A stretch of 64,000 nt of DNA from JACOTK01 sp963743945. Its GTDB lineage: Bacteria > Actinomycetota > Acidimicrobiia > Acidimicrobiales > CADCSY01. This document shows, piece after piece, positions 19,808 to 27,211 of this stretch (position 1 is the first letter of the stretch; each line of letters opens with the position of its first letter). The notes under the pieces are model-generated. The model had not been told where the DNA came from, did not search any database, and was given only the letters and a program-made list of their open reading frames with translations. The stretch covers positions 310,001-374,000 of the forward strand of contig CAVURO010000010.1 in NCBI GenBank assembly GCA_963743945.1, given 5' to 3'. The translations under genes and the position numbers were made by a program.

Positions 19808-21226
19808 ATGCGCCGACGAGGCAAACATCTTCTGGCCCTACTCCTCCTGGTGCCCATGCTGGCCGGGTCCGCTGCCTCCAGCAGCGCTGCCACGCCGGAG
19901 TCCCAGGAGTTCAACTTTCTCCAGAGCACCAACGATGCCCGGGCGGCAGCCGGGCTCGCACCCCTCCGGATGAGCACGTCCCTCGTCGAGTACGCCCGGA
20001 GCCACTCCGCACGAATGCTCCAGGCCGGGACGATCTTCCATACCGAGGACCTTGCTGCCGTGGCCAACCAGCGGGTGCCCCGATGGCAGCGAGCGGGCGA
20101 GAACGTCGGCGTCGGCGGCAGCGTCGAGAGTCTGCACAACGCCCTCATGAACTCGCCCGGCCATCGGGCGAACATCCTCGGGGACTACAACTACGTGGGC
20201 ATGGGAGTCGTCCAGGGATCGGGGCGGATGTACATCACCCAGTTCTTTGCCAAGACGCCCGCCGACCTCGCGGTCTCCAACGGTCCCGATGTCTCGCCTC
20301 TCGGGTCGTTGGACGTGGTCCGGCGCGCCCTTGACCTTGCGTCCGTCACCGGCTGGGCGATCGACCCCGACACCGCCGCGCCCATCGACATCCACGTCTA
20401 CGTCGACGGACGTTTCTCCGGCAACGGGACCGCCGACGTGACCCGATCGGACATCGGCGGTGCGTACCCGGACTACGGCAGCCAACACGGCTTCTCGTTC
20501 AACATCCAGCCGGGTCCGGGGTCACACAACGTCTGCGCCTACGCCATCAACACCGGGCCGGGAACCAACACTGGCCTCGGCTGTCGGGCACTGGACATGA
20601 ACCCGACGCCCTTCGGGTCCTTCGACAGCGTGCAACGCGTGGCGGGCGGTGCTTCCGTGCAGGGTTGGGCAATCGATCCGGACACGAGCTCTTCGGTTGA
20701 TGTGCATGTCTATGCCGATGGCGCGTTCGCCGGGGCGAGCCGCGCATCGGTGGCGCGCTCGGATCTGGCATACGCGTTTCCCGATTACGGAGCCGGCCAC
20801 GGGTTCGGCTTGACGATCCCCCTCGGATCAGGAGCCCATGACGTCTGCGCCTATGCACTCAATCTCGCCGGAGCCGGCAACAACGCCCTTCTCGGTTGTC
20901 GATCGATCACCCTGGATCCCAACAGCTTCGGCTCACTTGATGTGGCGCAGGCAGTCCCTGGGGGCATCCGGGTCTCCGGCTGGGCCATCGATCCCGACAC
21001 CGCGTCGGCGACCGACGTGCACCTCTATGTCGACGGCAGCTTCGCCGGCTCGTTCCCGGCGAAGACCAGGCGCGATGACCTCGCCGTGATCTTTCCGAGT
21101 TGGGGAGCCGGCCATGGCTACGATGCAACGCTGAGCGCTTCGCCAGGCAGCCATGTGGTGTGCGCCTATGCGATCGACGCTGCGGGGGGTGGCACCAACA
21201 CCGGACTCGGGTGTCGCGTGACATGA
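19808..21226 (+). CDS. secreted CAP-domain protein with three GWAxDPxT modules
   Basis: 472 residues: signal peptide (about 1-28, cleavage after SSSAA), a CAP/SCP-PR1 domain (about 33-150; NDARAAAGLAPLR, ENVGVGG, MNSPGHRANIL), then three copies of a ~104-residue module at 164-267, 268-372 and 373-472. Each module has PxGSxD, VxGWAIDPDT, VDGxFxG, HGF and a closing VCAYAIN...GCR with two conserved cysteines. Bacterial CAP proteins often bind wall or lipid ligands. AAGGAG (19793-19798) lies 9 bases before the ATG, the clearest ribosome site here. The stop overlaps the next gene as ATGA. Confidence 0.88.
   Translation: MRRRGKHLLALLLLVPMLAGSAASSSAATPESQEFNFLQSTNDARAAAGLAPLRMSTSLVEYARSHSARMLQAGTIFHTEDLAAVANQRVPRWQRAGENVGVGGSVESLHNALMNSPGHRANILGDYNYVGMGVVQGSGRMYITQFFAKTPADLAVSNGPDVSPLGSLDVVRRALDLASVTGWAIDPDTAAPIDIHVYVDGRFSGNGTADVTRSDIGGAYPDYGSQHGFSFNIQPGPGSHNVCAYAINTGPGTNTGLGCRALDMNPTPFGSFDSVQRVAGGASVQGWAIDPDTSSSVDVHVYADGAFAGASRASVARSDLAYAFPDYGAGHGFGLTIPLGSGAHDVCAYALNLAGAGNNALLGCRSITLDPNSFGSLDVAQAVPGGIRVSGWAIDPDTASATDVHLYVDGSFAGSFPAKTRRDDLAVIFPSWGAGHGYDATLSASPGSHVVCAYAIDAAGGGTNTGLGCRVT
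20297..21226 (+). repeat. three tandem ~104-residue GWAxDPxT modules (CAP protein)
   Basis: Modules begin at 20297, 20609 and 20924. They are diverged in sequence but keep the same anchors: GSxD, GWAIDPDT, HVYVDG/HVYADG, YG..HGF and the Cys pair in VCAYA and GCR. Confidence 0.85.
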
Positions 21227-22758
21227 CCGTCGTGCGACGGGATTCGGCAGGTCCCTCGGCCCTCGGAGCGATGCTCCTGACCGTCATGATCGTTGCCGGC
21301 CTCCTCCCCGTCCTCGCCTCACCGGCTCGCGCCGACGAGATTCGACCGATCCGATTTCCGATCGAGGGTCGGTCCCGTTTCACCAACGACTTCGGCGCGC
21401 CACGCTCGGGAGGGAGGAGCCATCAGGGCAACGACGTCTTCGCCTCGAAGCTGCAACAGGTCGTGGCGGTCGTCGACGCCAAGATTTCCTTCGCCCGCCT
21501 CGACAGCTCCGGCAATGCGGGCAACATCATCGTGCTTCGTGACGCCCAGGGCTGGGAGTACTCGTACATGCACCTCAACAACGACTCCCCCGGTACCGAC
21601 GACGGCGCCAACATGGTCGCCTGGGCGATGGCACCCGGACTCCGCCAGGGCAGTCGCGTGGTCGCCGGCCAACCAATCGCCTATGTCGGCGACAGTGGGA
21701 ACGCGGAGGGCACGGCGCCGCATCTGCACTTCGAGATCCATGCACCCGACGACGCGGTGCTGAACCCGTTCGAAAGTCTCCGGGCCGCTTCTCGCGAGCC
21801 CTTCGCGAACGATCACCCCGGAGCGGCCTCACCGGTCGGCTCCATCGATCTGGTCGACCGAGCACCCGGTGGGATCCGCATCAGCGGCTGGAGCATCGAC
21901 CCCGACACGACCGGGCCGGTGACGGTCATGGCCTACCCCAACGGCCAGTGGGGCGGAGAGGCGAAGGCGAACAAGGAGCGAGGCGATCTCGCCGGCGCCT
22001 ACCCCACCATGGGATCCAGGCATGGGTTCGCGATGCTCGTTCCCGTCTCGTCCCCCGGGCCGGTCACCACCTGCGTCTACGGGGCCAACGCCGAGGCCGG
22101 CCTGGCCGGCAGGCTGGGATGTCCGTCACTGGACGTCGCGGTCAACCCGTTCGGCTCGATCGACAGGGTGGATCGCCAACCAGGTGGTGTCAACGTCAGC
22201 GGATGGGTCATCGACCCCGACGTCGCCGAATCCACCGACGTCCACGTCTATGTCGACGGGGCGTTCGCCGGATCGGCCGGTGGGGCGATCCAGCGTTCGG
22301 ATGTCGCCTCGACCTTTCCCGCCTACGGCGACGCTCACGGCTTCAGTCTGGACCTCACCGTCAGCGAGGGTTTCCACGTCATGTGCGCCTACGGCATCAA
22401 CGTTGCGTCGGGGCAGAACTCGCTGATCGGGTGCCGCTGGATCATGAACGTCACCGACCCCTGGGGCAACCTCGACCGCGTCGAGAGACAGGGCTCGGTG
22501 ATCACCCTCGGAGGATGGGCGACCGATCCCGACACCAGGGCGCCGATCTCCCTCCACGTCTACCTGGACGGGGTCTACGCCGGATCCGCCGGTGCTGACG
22601 TCCCGCGACCCGACCTGCCTGCCTCCTACCCCCGGTACGGCGAACGGCACGGCTTCGAATTCGATCTCCCGGTCACCGCCGCGCCCCACACGGCCTGCGT
22701 CTATGCCATCAACCAGGGCCCGGGCCGCAACACCCTTGTCGGCTGTCGCACCGTTTGA
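21223..22758 (+). CDS. secreted M23-like metallopeptidase with three GWAxDPxT modules
   Basis: 511 residues: signal peptide (about 15-38, ending SPARADE), a LytM/M23 domain (about 45-195) with HQGNDVFA (first zinc His/Asp), NIIVLRD, YSYMHLNN and HLHFEIH (HxH motif), then modules at 204-308, 309-412 and 413-511. M23 enzymes cut peptidoglycan cross-bridges; the zinc ligands look intact. Module 1 is the most divergent (VMAYPNGQWGG instead of VHVYVDG). The ATG overlaps the stop of the CAP gene as ATGA, so the two are co-translated and probably act at the same wall. Confidence 0.88.
   Translation: MTVVRRDSAGPSALGAMLLTVMIVAGLLPVLASPARADEIRPIRFPIEGRSRFTNDFGAPRSGGRSHQGNDVFASKLQQVVAVVDAKISFARLDSSGNAGNIIVLRDAQGWEYSYMHLNNDSPGTDDGANMVAWAMAPGLRQGSRVVAGQPIAYVGDSGNAEGTAPHLHFEIHAPDDAVLNPFESLRAASREPFANDHPGAASPVGSIDLVDRAPGGIRISGWSIDPDTTGPVTVMAYPNGQWGGEAKANKERGDLAGAYPTMGSRHGFAMLVPVSSPGPVTTCVYGANAEAGLAGRLGCPSLDVAVNPFGSIDRVDRQPGGVNVSGWVIDPDVAESTDVHVYVDGAFAGSAGGAIQRSDVASTFPAYGDAHGFSLDLTVSEGFHVMCAYGINVASGQNSLIGCRWIMNVTDPWGNLDRVERQGSVITLGGWATDPDTRAPISLHVYLDGVYAGSAGADVPRPDLPASYPRYGERHGFEFDLPVTAAPHTACVYAINQGPGRNTLVGCRTV
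21832..22758 (+). repeat. three tandem GWAxDPxT modules (M23 protein)
   Basis: Modules begin at 21832, 22147 and 22459 and have the same anchors as in the upstream CAP protein, including two cysteines per module. Confidence 0.85.
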
Positions 22759-22855
22759 GACGGGCTCACCGGGAATACATCGTTCCGGTCAGTTGTGCGA
22801 CCTCCACCCCCGACCACGGAAGTCCATGAGTGGCGCCGCAAAGGCACGCGGCGGG

Positions 22856-22883
22856 TTTGGCGAGAGAGGCGCCGGGGTAATCT
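22856..22883 (+). promoter_or_regulatory. promoter TTTGGC-N16-TAATCT
   Basis: A -35-like TTTGGC (22856-22861), a 16-base spacer and a good -10 TAATCT (22878-22883) lie 7 bases before ATG 22891. The predicted transcript would begin at that ATG, a 15-codon reading frame joined to the GT2 gene. Confidence 0.55.
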
Positions 22884-22890
22884 CTGGCCC

Positions 22891-22935
22891 ATGATCCTCC
22901 GTCGGCATCACCGCGATGGAGTTCGACGTCCATGA
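22891..22935 (+). CDS. 14-residue leader peptide coupled to GT2
   Basis: A short ORF, MILRRHHRDGVRRP, starts where the promoter would place the transcript's first base and ends in a TGA overlapping the GT2 start (ATGA). It is rich in Arg and His, with three Arg codons near the end. No homologue is claimed. It may simply deliver ribosomes to the downstream start, or act as an attenuator peptide. Confidence 0.4.
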   Translation: MILRRHHRDGVRRP

Positions 22936-24293
22936 ACACATCGTCCGCCCCATCGCGGCCCCTGGTTCGGGTGGTCGTGCTCAACTACAACGGCGGCGAC
23001 ATGACGCTGGCATGTCTCGAACGATTGATCGGAACCGACTGGCCCGCCGAGCGCCTGGAGCTGGTTCTCGTCGACAATGCCTCGACCGACCATGTCGTGG
23101 CGGACGTGCGCAGCGAGATGCCAACGGTGTCGATCGTGGAGTCAGACGTGAATCGCGGTTTTGCCGGTGGGTGCAATCTCGGTCTTCGTGACCTGCACAA
23201 CATCGATTTCGTGGCCCTGGTGAACAACGACGTTCTGGTGGAACCCGGTTGGCTTGCCCCACTCGTGGCGGCGCTCGAATCGGACCCCGCCCTGGGTGCT
23301 GCATGTCCCCGCATCCTTTTCACCCAGGCGTACCTCGATCTCCACATCACCGCCCCGACCAGGCGCCGTGGTTGGGGCGATCAACGGGACCTGGGGGTTC
23401 GACTTGGCGGGGTGCGAGTCGCCAAGGAGGAGTGTTGGCGCCAGGCCCAACTCGTGGAGGGCTTCTGGGGCCAGGAGCACGCGCCCGACCATGGAGACGA
23501 CTTCCAGTGGACTTCAGGACACGCGCTGGTGCGTGTGCCGATAGCCGGTGGCACGGACCTCCCGTGCTCCACCGAGCTCCTCCTCGCCGCCGACTCGTCG
23601 GTTCCCGTGACCCTGCATGCCGGCGGCGAGGTCGCCCATCATCTGGTGGGAACCGAACCCGCCTGGTACGCGGTCGAGACGAGGGGGGAGCCCTTCGACG
23701 TGATCAACAACGTCGGATCGATGCTCACCCCGGACCAACACGGAGCCGACAGGGGCTACCTGGAGCCCGCCGAGGGGCGTTACCTCGACAGTGAGGATGT
23801 GTTCGCCTGGTGCGGAGCGGCGGTGCTCCTCCCACGTCGCTACCTCCAAGAGGTGGGGCTGTTCGACGAGCGATTCTTCCTGTACTACGAGGACCTCGAA
23901 TTGTCGTGGCGTGGGCGGGAGCTTGGATGGCGCTACCGCTATGTGCCGGCATCGACCGTCCGCCACCACCACTCCGCCACAACGCTGGAGGGATCCCTGC
24001 TCTCGCAGCACCACAACGAGAGGAACAGGCTCCTCACACTCCTCCTGCACGGCTCGATGCGGACCGTCTCCGCCGCGCTCGGTCGCCATCTCCTCGTCAC
24101 CGGGTCCTATCTGCGACGGGACGTCCTCAGCCCACTTCTTCGCGGTCGGCCTGTTCGGCCCGAATCGGTTCGACGTCGCCTCCGGGCGTTCGGGGCAGCG
24201 CTACGACTGGCGCCCGCCATGGTCGCGCAAAGGGGTGCACGACGGCTCCGTCGTCAGGAGGCGATCAGATCGTCACCTGACGACATGCAATGA
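22932..24293 (+). CDS. family 2 glycosyltransferase, rhamnosyltransferase-like
   Basis: 453 residues. The GT-A domain begins VVVLNYNGGDMTLACLE, with VDNASTD and NNDVLVEPGWL (DxD equivalent NND), and resumes after an insertion of about 150 residues (about 140-290) with CGAAVLLPRRYLQEVGLFDE and YYEDLELSWRGR (catalytic ED). This resembles WbbL-type rhamnosyltransferases using dTDP-rhamnose made by the upstream operon. The insertion is beta-rich in appearance and unassigned. No membrane segments are obvious. It is preceded by a 14-codon leader ORF, and its 3' end overlaps the SpoIID-type gene tail-to-tail by 29 bases. Confidence 0.8.
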   Translation: MNTSSAPSRPLVRVVVLNYNGGDMTLACLERLIGTDWPAERLELVLVDNASTDHVVADVRSEMPTVSIVESDVNRGFAGGCNLGLRDLHNIDFVALVNNDVLVEPGWLAPLVAALESDPALGAACPRILFTQAYLDLHITAPTRRRGWGDQRDLGVRLGGVRVAKEECWRQAQLVEGFWGQEHAPDHGDDFQWTSGHALVRVPIAGGTDLPCSTELLLAADSSVPVTLHAGGEVAHHLVGTEPAWYAVETRGEPFDVINNVGSMLTPDQHGADRGYLEPAEGRYLDSEDVFAWCGAAVLLPRRYLQEVGLFDERFFLYYEDLELSWRGRELGWRYRYVPASTVRHHHSATTLEGSLLSQHHNERNRLLTLLLHGSMRTVSAALGRHLLVTGSYLRRDVLSPLLRGRPVRPESVRRRLRAFGAALRLAPAMVAQRGARRLRRQEAIRSSPDDMQ

Positions 24294-25815
24294 GACTGTT
24301 GGAGCCCACGCCGACATTGATGCCGTAGACGCACACGGTGTGGACCCCGCCCGCTGCAGCGATGGTCGTGTCGAAGCCACGCAGGTCACTCCCACCTATG
24401 CTCAGGGCGACGTCGGACCTCGACGCGTCGGCGTACAGTTCAGCAACGAAAGCACCGTCGAGGTAGACGTGGACCCTCACACTCGCGTCCGTGCTGAGGT
24501 CGGCGGCCCAACCTGCGACCCGGATGCCGCCTGCCGAGGGCGTGACGACATCGAGAGACCCCAGAGGGTCCGAGGGCACGGTCACCTGGCGGCATGCGAT
24601 GAGCGTGTTGGTCCCTGCTCCGACGTTGATGCCGTACAGACAGACATCGTGTGCTCCCGCATCGGAGCCGAGGAGAGCATGAAATCCATGATCGGCTCCG
24701 GTCCCGGGATAGGCGCCCGCCACATCGGGGCGAGCAAGATCAGCCGTGAATGCCCGGGCAAAGGCGCCGTCGATGTAGGCGTGCACGTCGATCGAATCAG
24801 AGGTGCCGGGATCGAGCGCCCAGCCGTCCACCTGGAGCGCTCCGGGAAGCGATCGGAGCACGTCGAAGGACCCGATGGGACTCTGCTGCACCACGACCGA
24901 CCGACAGGCGATGAAGCCGTTCGAGCCGGCGCCGACGTTGATGGCGTAGACGCAGACGCTGTGCGATCCGGCGGGCAGTTGCGCCCCGATCAACGCATCG
25001 AAGCCATGAGATCCACCGAAGCCCGGAAATGCGCCTGCGATGTCCGGGCGAGCCACGTCAGCGGCGAACGCCCCAGCGATGGCGCCATCCACATAGGCGT
25101 GAACGTCGATCGGGCCCGTTGCGTTGGGATCGAGCGCCCAGCCCGCGACTCGCACGCCGCTCGGCCCTGCCGACACCAGATCGAACGAACCGAAGGGATC
25201 GGCCCCCAACACGATCTGACGACACGAGATGAGACGGTTCGTCCCGGGACCGACGTTGATGGCATAGAGACACACGTTGTGATTGCCTCCGCCTGCAGGC
25301 ACGAAGGCCGAGAATCCATGATCGGTCCCGAGCCCAGGGTACGGTCCCGCGAGATCGGTGCGGGACGACGAGGCACGGATGGATCCTGCGAACGAGCCGT
25401 CGACGTACGCGTGCACCTCGATCGGATCCACCGTGTTGGGGTCGAGGGCCCAACCGGCGACCTGGACCCCACCCCCGGCGGCAGTCATGACATCGAACGA
25501 CCCGAACGGATTGGTCGTCACCGTGCGACAACCGAGCGCCACGTTGTTTCCGGCATACACGTTGATCGCATACGCGCAGACCGAGTGGTCCCCGGGACCG
25601 ACGGCCACGGTGGCGTCGAAGCCGTGATTCGATCCGTACGACGGGTGGGCAGATTCCACGTCCGTCCGGACAAGGCCGGCGGTGACCCCCGCAACAATTG
25701 CCCCGTCGACATACAGATGCACATCGATCGGATCAGCGGTGTTGGGATCGAGGGCCCAGCCGGCGACACGCACCCCGGCCTCGGTTCCCACCGCCAGGTC
25801 GAGCGCGCCGAACGG
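24265..25815 (-). repeat. five tandem GWAxDPxT modules (SpoIID protein)
   Basis: Modules start (reading leftward) at 25815, 25509, 25197, 24879 and 24567. The last, C-terminal copy is most degraded (GWAADLSTDAS), while the middle ones keep GWALDPN and the closing Cys pair. Confidence 0.85.
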
Positions 25816-27102
25816 GTCGACGGTGGTGACGAGCGACGTGCTCAGGAGCTGCACGTCGAGTCCGCCACCCTCGTTGCTGATCCCGCTGTTCACCACCTGG
25901 CGGAATCGGGCGCCGGTCACATCCTTCGTTCCTGCACTGCCCACCAACCGGGCGGTCGCCTTGTCCACCCGGCCCGAGACTCCGAACGGGCCGAGCATCG
26001 ATATGGACGACACCGTTCCCACGTTCGTGTCGGCAAATCGGGCCAACCAGGCGCTGAGCTGGTCGGTCGTGTAGGTCCGACTCCATCGGTGACGCGGGCT
26101 GTCGTAGCCATCCTCGGGGTCGGGCACGCCCTTCAGGTACGGAAGCGTCGCCGAGAACACCTTCTCGCTGTTCTCGGTGTGACCCCCACTGCTCGAGTGG
26201 TAGAAGGCCTGGACCACCGTCCCCTGATAGGTCACGACCTGGCCCGAGGTCGCATTGACCGCCGCGACCCACGAGCCCCCGCTTGCCCCAACCTCCTTCT
26301 CGTAGCCCACGTATGCCTGGTCCTGGACCGTGGCGTACAGATCAAAGGGGGCCGGCGGGTTCTGACCACGACGACTCGCCGCAACGTGCTTCGCGTAGCT
26401 TCGGCCCGCAACCGCCTGCGCCTTCAATGCCTCCGAGGGCCACGAAGATGGCATCTCACCCAGACCGTAGAGGTACTGGTCCATACCGAGACCCTCGAGC
26501 ACGACCCGCAGCACGCCCGGCCCTGCGATGGTGATCGCCAGGCGTCCGTACTGATAGCGGTTGCCCGTCGTCGACACCCTCATGGGCCCACCGCCGGCAA
26601 ACGTGACGTAGAGGGTGTCCTGCGGACCTCCGATGGGGCCGAATGAAGCCTGGCCACTCGCCTGGAACTGCTCACCGACGGCCGCGATCGTCGTGTCGCC
26701 CGACCCCGGGGCAGTAGCAATGGGCGTGCCGTTCAGCTCGAAGGAAATCGCCCCGGTGGGAGTCAGCACCGTGTTGGCCGGCTCACCGAGCAGCACTCGG
26801 AGATCGTCCGGCCCGGGCTGGGTCTCCACCGCTGTCGACTGGTAGTAGTACCCCAATATCTGGGTGTACGTGGCGCCGTTCGTGGCCCTCCCCCGGGCGC
26901 CGTACTGGCTCATGCCCACCCCATGGCCCCAACCGCCACCGTCGAAGCGGAAACTCGGGCCTGCCGCCGATCGAACCACCCCGACCGGCTCCTCGGACGG
27001 GCCGGCTGCCGAGGCCTCCGAAGGCGCCCAACCGGTCGCCAGAACACTCAAGGCCAGCGGCAGGGCTGCCCCACGCACGATTCGACGGGACACGTTGAAC
27101 AT
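24265..27102 (-). CDS. secreted SpoIID/LytB-domain protein with five GWAxDPxT modules
   Basis: 945 residues: signal peptide (about 1-33, ending SEASAAG), a short FDGGGWGHGVGMSQYGA segment, then a SpoIID/LytB domain (about 150-420) with LEGLGMDQYLYGLGEMPSSW, EALKAQAVAGRSYA and AFYHSSSGGHTE, all typical of this peptidoglycan-acting family (SpoIID is a lytic transglycosylase). Modules occupy 430-531, 532-635, 636-741, 742-845 and 846-945. Gram-positive non-sporulating bacteria use such proteins as amidase modifiers or wall hydrolases. The last codons overlap the convergent GT2 gene by 29 bases. Confidence 0.88.
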   Translation of the reverse strand: MFNVSRRIVRGAALPLALSVLATGWAPSEASAAGPSEEPVGVVRSAAGPSFRFDGGGWGHGVGMSQYGARGRATNGATYTQILGYYYQSTAVETQPGPDDLRVLLGEPANTVLTPTGAISFELNGTPIATAPGSGDTTIAAVGEQFQASGQASFGPIGGPQDTLYVTFAGGGPMRVSTTGNRYQYGRLAITIAGPGVLRVVLEGLGMDQYLYGLGEMPSSWPSEALKAQAVAGRSYAKHVAASRRGQNPPAPFDLYATVQDQAYVGYEKEVGASGGSWVAAVNATSGQVVTYQGTVVQAFYHSSSGGHTENSEKVFSATLPYLKGVPDPEDGYDSPRHRWSRTYTTDQLSAWLARFADTNVGTVSSISMLGPFGVSGRVDKATARLVGSAGTKDVTGARFRQVVNSGISNEGGGLDVQLLSTSLVTTVDPFGALDLAVGTEAGVRVAGWALDPNTADPIDVHLYVDGAIVAGVTAGLVRTDVESAHPSYGSNHGFDATVAVGPGDHSVCAYAINVYAGNNVALGCRTVTTNPFGSFDVMTAAGGGVQVAGWALDPNTVDPIEVHAYVDGSFAGSIRASSSRTDLAGPYPGLGTDHGFSAFVPAGGGNHNVCLYAINVGPGTNRLISCRQIVLGADPFGSFDLVSAGPSGVRVAGWALDPNATGPIDVHAYVDGAIAGAFAADVARPDIAGAFPGFGGSHGFDALIGAQLPAGSHSVCVYAINVGAGSNGFIACRSVVVQQSPIGSFDVLRSLPGALQVDGWALDPGTSDSIDVHAYIDGAFARAFTADLARPDVAGAYPGTGADHGFHALLGSDAGAHDVCLYGINVGAGTNTLIACRQVTVPSDPLGSLDVVTPSAGGIRVAGWAADLSTDASVRVHVYLDGAFVAELYADASRSDVALSIGGSDLRGFDTTIAAAGGVHTVCVYGINVGVGSNSLIACRQVTI

Positions 27103-27211
27103 CCAGGACCTCGATCATTTTTGACACACATTCCGCCCGAGCGGCCTCAACTCTACCCGCGAGCACCCGACAGGAGGTGAGAACGTTCCCGACACATGAG
27201 GTGGTGCTGTC

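Noticed and set aside
23791..26646. A 951-codon open frame antisense to the SpoIID-type gene
   Set aside because: It is a shadow of codon bias on the opposite strand. It shows no signal peptide, domain or start context, while the minus-strand frame has clear domains.
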